DNA from: Acidobacteriota bacterium
GTDB taxonomy: Bacteria > Acidobacteriota > Blastocatellia > Pyrinomonadales > Pyrinomonadaceae
Assembly: GCA_003223935.1 (NCBI GenBank)
Contig: QHXQ01000020.1
Span: 62,001-126,000, forward strand
Length of the DNA: 64,000 nucleotides
Direction: 5' to 3'
Position 1 is the first letter of the stretch, and every line of letters starts with the position of its first letter. The translations under genes were made by a program, and so were the position numbers. Below the pieces are notes generated by a model, which was not told the DNA's origin, made no database searches, and worked only from the letters and a program-made list of their open reading frames with translations. Shown here piece after piece: positions 63,993 to 64,000 of the stretch.

Positions 63993-64000
63993 GCGTCCGC

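Overview
The window looks like a GC-rich (roughly 60 percent by eye) Gram-negative chromosome, most likely an acidobacterium of the Blastocatellia type. The arguments are a VWFA-related secreted protein of the kind common in Acidobacteria, LolCD-like and OmpA-like envelope genes, several lineage-specific secreted proteins of unknown function, and gene junctions decorated with degenerate tandem-and-inverted word repeats. The taxonomic call is an inference from gene content and was not tested by a search.

Layout. 1-28.86 kb is ordinary chromosome: clpC, a lipoprotein-release type ABC transporter, a GT39-like glycosyltransferase, a receiver/anti-sigma-kinase fusion, a DUF374 acyltransferase, an M20 peptidase, era-prmA-rsmE, alanine dehydrogenase, an aldehyde dehydrogenase, an HtrA protease, several secreted proteins of unknown function, an EamA transporter, a zinc dehydrogenase, a VWA protein and an OmpA-family protein. 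56.76-64.0 kb is also chromosome: a branched-chain-type 2-oxoacid dehydrogenase operon (E3, E1 alpha, E1 beta, a DUF4242 protein, E2), a rhodanese and a TPR protein.

Between them, 28,882-56,782, lies a 27.9 kb integrated element whose ends can be read to the base. A large serine recombinase sits at the right end and runs across the junction into the 3' end of the E2 gene. The left end carries the displaced original E2 tail (codons for E-A-G-Q-F-T-V-stop). Joining the two element ends in silico gives an attP with a perfect 14-position two-block inverted repeat around a central TC. The element restores E2 with a new tail (Q-L instead of T-V). The chromosomal word repeats stop at the left border and resume after the right one.

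The element carries, from left to right: a CRISPR array of 54 good repeats plus one degenerate terminal repeat; a complete type I CRISPR-Cas operon of the Myxococcus (DevR/DevS, Cmx) kind with a Cas4-Cas1 fusion and a WYL regulator; a compact operon encoding a DNA methyltransferase, a sigma-like protein, a small helical protein, an ImmA/IrrE peptidase, a NurA-like nuclease and a HerA-like ATPase; a XRE regulator with a probable operator; a lipoprotein; a gene-free stretch with a long inverted repeat; and an excisionase-like protein, a DnaB-N/RepA-type ATPase fusion and the integrase. The simplest reading is a self-integrating defence island with its own replication and recombination module. 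The methyltransferase-sigma-ImmA-NurA-HerA operon is the best candidate for an undescribed system.
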